6,539 nucleotides of DNA from Candidatus Sifarchaeum marinoarchaea (GTDB taxonomy: Archaea > Asgardarchaeota > Sifarchaeia > Borrarchaeales > Borrarchaeaceae), in NCBI GenBank assembly GCA_016294985.1, contig JAECRW010000086.1:1-6539 (forward strand), written 5' to 3'. The notes beneath the pieces are model-generated. The model ran no database searches, was not told the DNA's origin, and saw only the letters and a list, made by a program, of their open reading frames with translations. Numbering within the stretch: the first letter of the stretch is position 1; each line of letters starts with the position of its first letter. Positions 6,249 through 6,539 of this stretch are shown here, piece after piece. A program made the position numbers and the translations under genes.

Positions 6249-6282
6249 TTTCAAAAAAATGTTTTTGAAAAAGAAAAAAGGA
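6249..6282 (-). terminator. T-rich terminator candidate after ppsA
   Basis: Reading with transcription, the ppsA stop (6290-6288) is followed at once by the T tracts CCTTTTTTCTTTTTC (6282-6268). Then comes a perfect 9-base inverted repeat, TTTCAAAAA/TTTTTGAAA (6270-6262 with 6257-6249). Archaeal RNA polymerase stops at T tracts without needing a stable hairpin, so this is a plausible end for the ppsA transcript. The stem is nearly all A-T and would be weak. Confidence 0.55.
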
Positions 6283-6287
6283 TGGCA

Positions 6288-6539
6288 TCAACTGTGTTGG
6301 CGTTCCATGTTAATCATTTTTACTACTTTTTCAGCTAAGTCTCTTGGCAGTCCTGGCACGTTTAAGATCTCGTCGTCCGTTAATTCTTGCAATTTTCGTC
6401 CATTATTTAAAGCCCACTCCGTCACATAGACTAGACCTCGTGTTGCAATTATCGTATCTGGGTTTAATGACATGCTGTTAATTCCCGCTTCTACAATGAA
6501 GGCAGCTATGGATGGAAAGTCTGACGGTGCTTGACCACA
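6288..6539 (-). CDS. ppsA: Phosphoenolpyruvate synthase (pyruvate, water dikinase), C-terminal end only
   Basis: Makes phosphoenolpyruvate from pyruvate and ATP, releasing AMP and phosphate; the entry step of gluconeogenesis in many archaea. Only the last 83 residues are in the window; the gene runs off the right edge. The visible part opens with CGQAPSDFPSIAAFIVEAG, matching the PEP-synthase motif in which the cysteine is the catalytic acid/base residue of the PEP/pyruvate-binding domain. NSMSLNPDTIIATRG then gives the near-C-terminal SLNPD signature. Family members usually end some 15-20 residues after SLNPD. This one continues about 60 residues, including LTDDEILNVPGLPRDLAEKV, which resembles a helix-hairpin-helix segment (ILNVPGL..DLAEKVV). 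A shorter internal ATG at 6473 is not the start, since the conserved motif lies upstream of it in the same open frame. It is adjacent to, but apparently not part of, the ribosomal operon. Confidence 0.93.
   Translation of the reverse strand, partial: CGQAPSDFPSIAAFIVEAGINSMSLNPDTIIATRGLVYVTEWALNNGRKLQELTDDEILNVPGLPRDLAEKVVKMINMERQHS

Larger units (their letters stand above)
5988..6287. other. Intergenic region between ppsA and L32e
   Basis: About 300 bases without a confident gene. From the ppsA side it holds a T-rich terminator candidate, then about 200 bases of mixed sequence, then the promoter and ribosome-binding site of L32e. An unproven 56-codon frame (6288-6118, minus) fills the ppsA-proximal half. 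A 7-base inverted repeat, GTGTGTA at 6132-6138 against TACACAC at 6074-6080, could bring together a 51-base loop in a leader RNA. I found no tRNA cloverleaf or rRNA in it. Confidence 0.6.

Noticed and set aside
6134..6268. A 44-codon plus-strand frame from GTG to TGA in the ppsA-L32e spacer
   Set aside because: It has no ribosome-binding site or promoter, no recognisable motif, a low-complexity Ser/Asp-rich middle, and lies antisense to another open frame. It is probably a by-product of the sequence composition.
6288..6473. Reading the right-edge gene as a separate 61-residue protein from ATG 6473
   Set aside because: The frame is open to the window edge and the preceding residues CGQAPSDFPS belong to the PEP synthase active-site motif, so the ATG is internal.

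Overview
This window is from an archaeal chromosome. Almost all of it is one block of minus-strand genes: the distal part of the archaeal spc-type ribosomal protein cluster. In transcription order (right to left) it reads L32e, L19e, L18 (uL18), S5 (uS5), L30 (uL30), L15 (uL15), SecY, AdkA-type adenylate kinase and an EMC3/DUF106-type membrane insertase. L32e, L19e, archaeal-type adenylate kinase and the DUF106 insertase do not occur together in bacteria, so the archaeal assignment is secure. The sequence is AT-rich, and ribosome-binding sites of the GGAGG/AGGTGA kind precede most starts. I cannot name the phylum; a mesophilic or moderately thermophilic archaeon is only an impression.

Right edge (6288-6539): the 3' end of a phosphoenolpyruvate synthase gene. 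Its first visible codon is the conserved active-site cysteine of the CGQxPSD motif, and the protein carries an unusual helix-hairpin-helix-like tail. Next come about 300 bases without a confident gene. They hold a T-rich terminator candidate just after ppsA, a BRE/TATA-like promoter and a strong ribosome-binding site in front of L32e. The ribosomal block therefore appears to start its own transcript at L32e, rather than continuing from L6 as in many archaea.

Middle (2683-5987): six ribosomal protein genes, closely packed. Gaps are 11-42 bases, except for a 109-base gap between L32e and L19e. That gap contains a trinucleotide microsatellite and a short hairpin next to an L19e start with no visible ribosome-binding site. 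Left part (13-2656): secY, adkA and the EMC3-like gene are packed with overlapping or nearly touching ends. A further gene probably begins at base 8 and runs off the left edge.

Together the genes supply large- and small-subunit ribosomal proteins, the protein-conducting channel, a second membrane insertase and an enzyme of adenylate balance. This is a classic growth-linked archaeal operon. I see no mobile element, CRISPR, defence system or clearly new system. The points worth checking are the ppsA tail, the operon break, the L32e-L19e spacer, the repeat-built acidic tail of L32e, the secY start and a small ORF downstream of ppsA.
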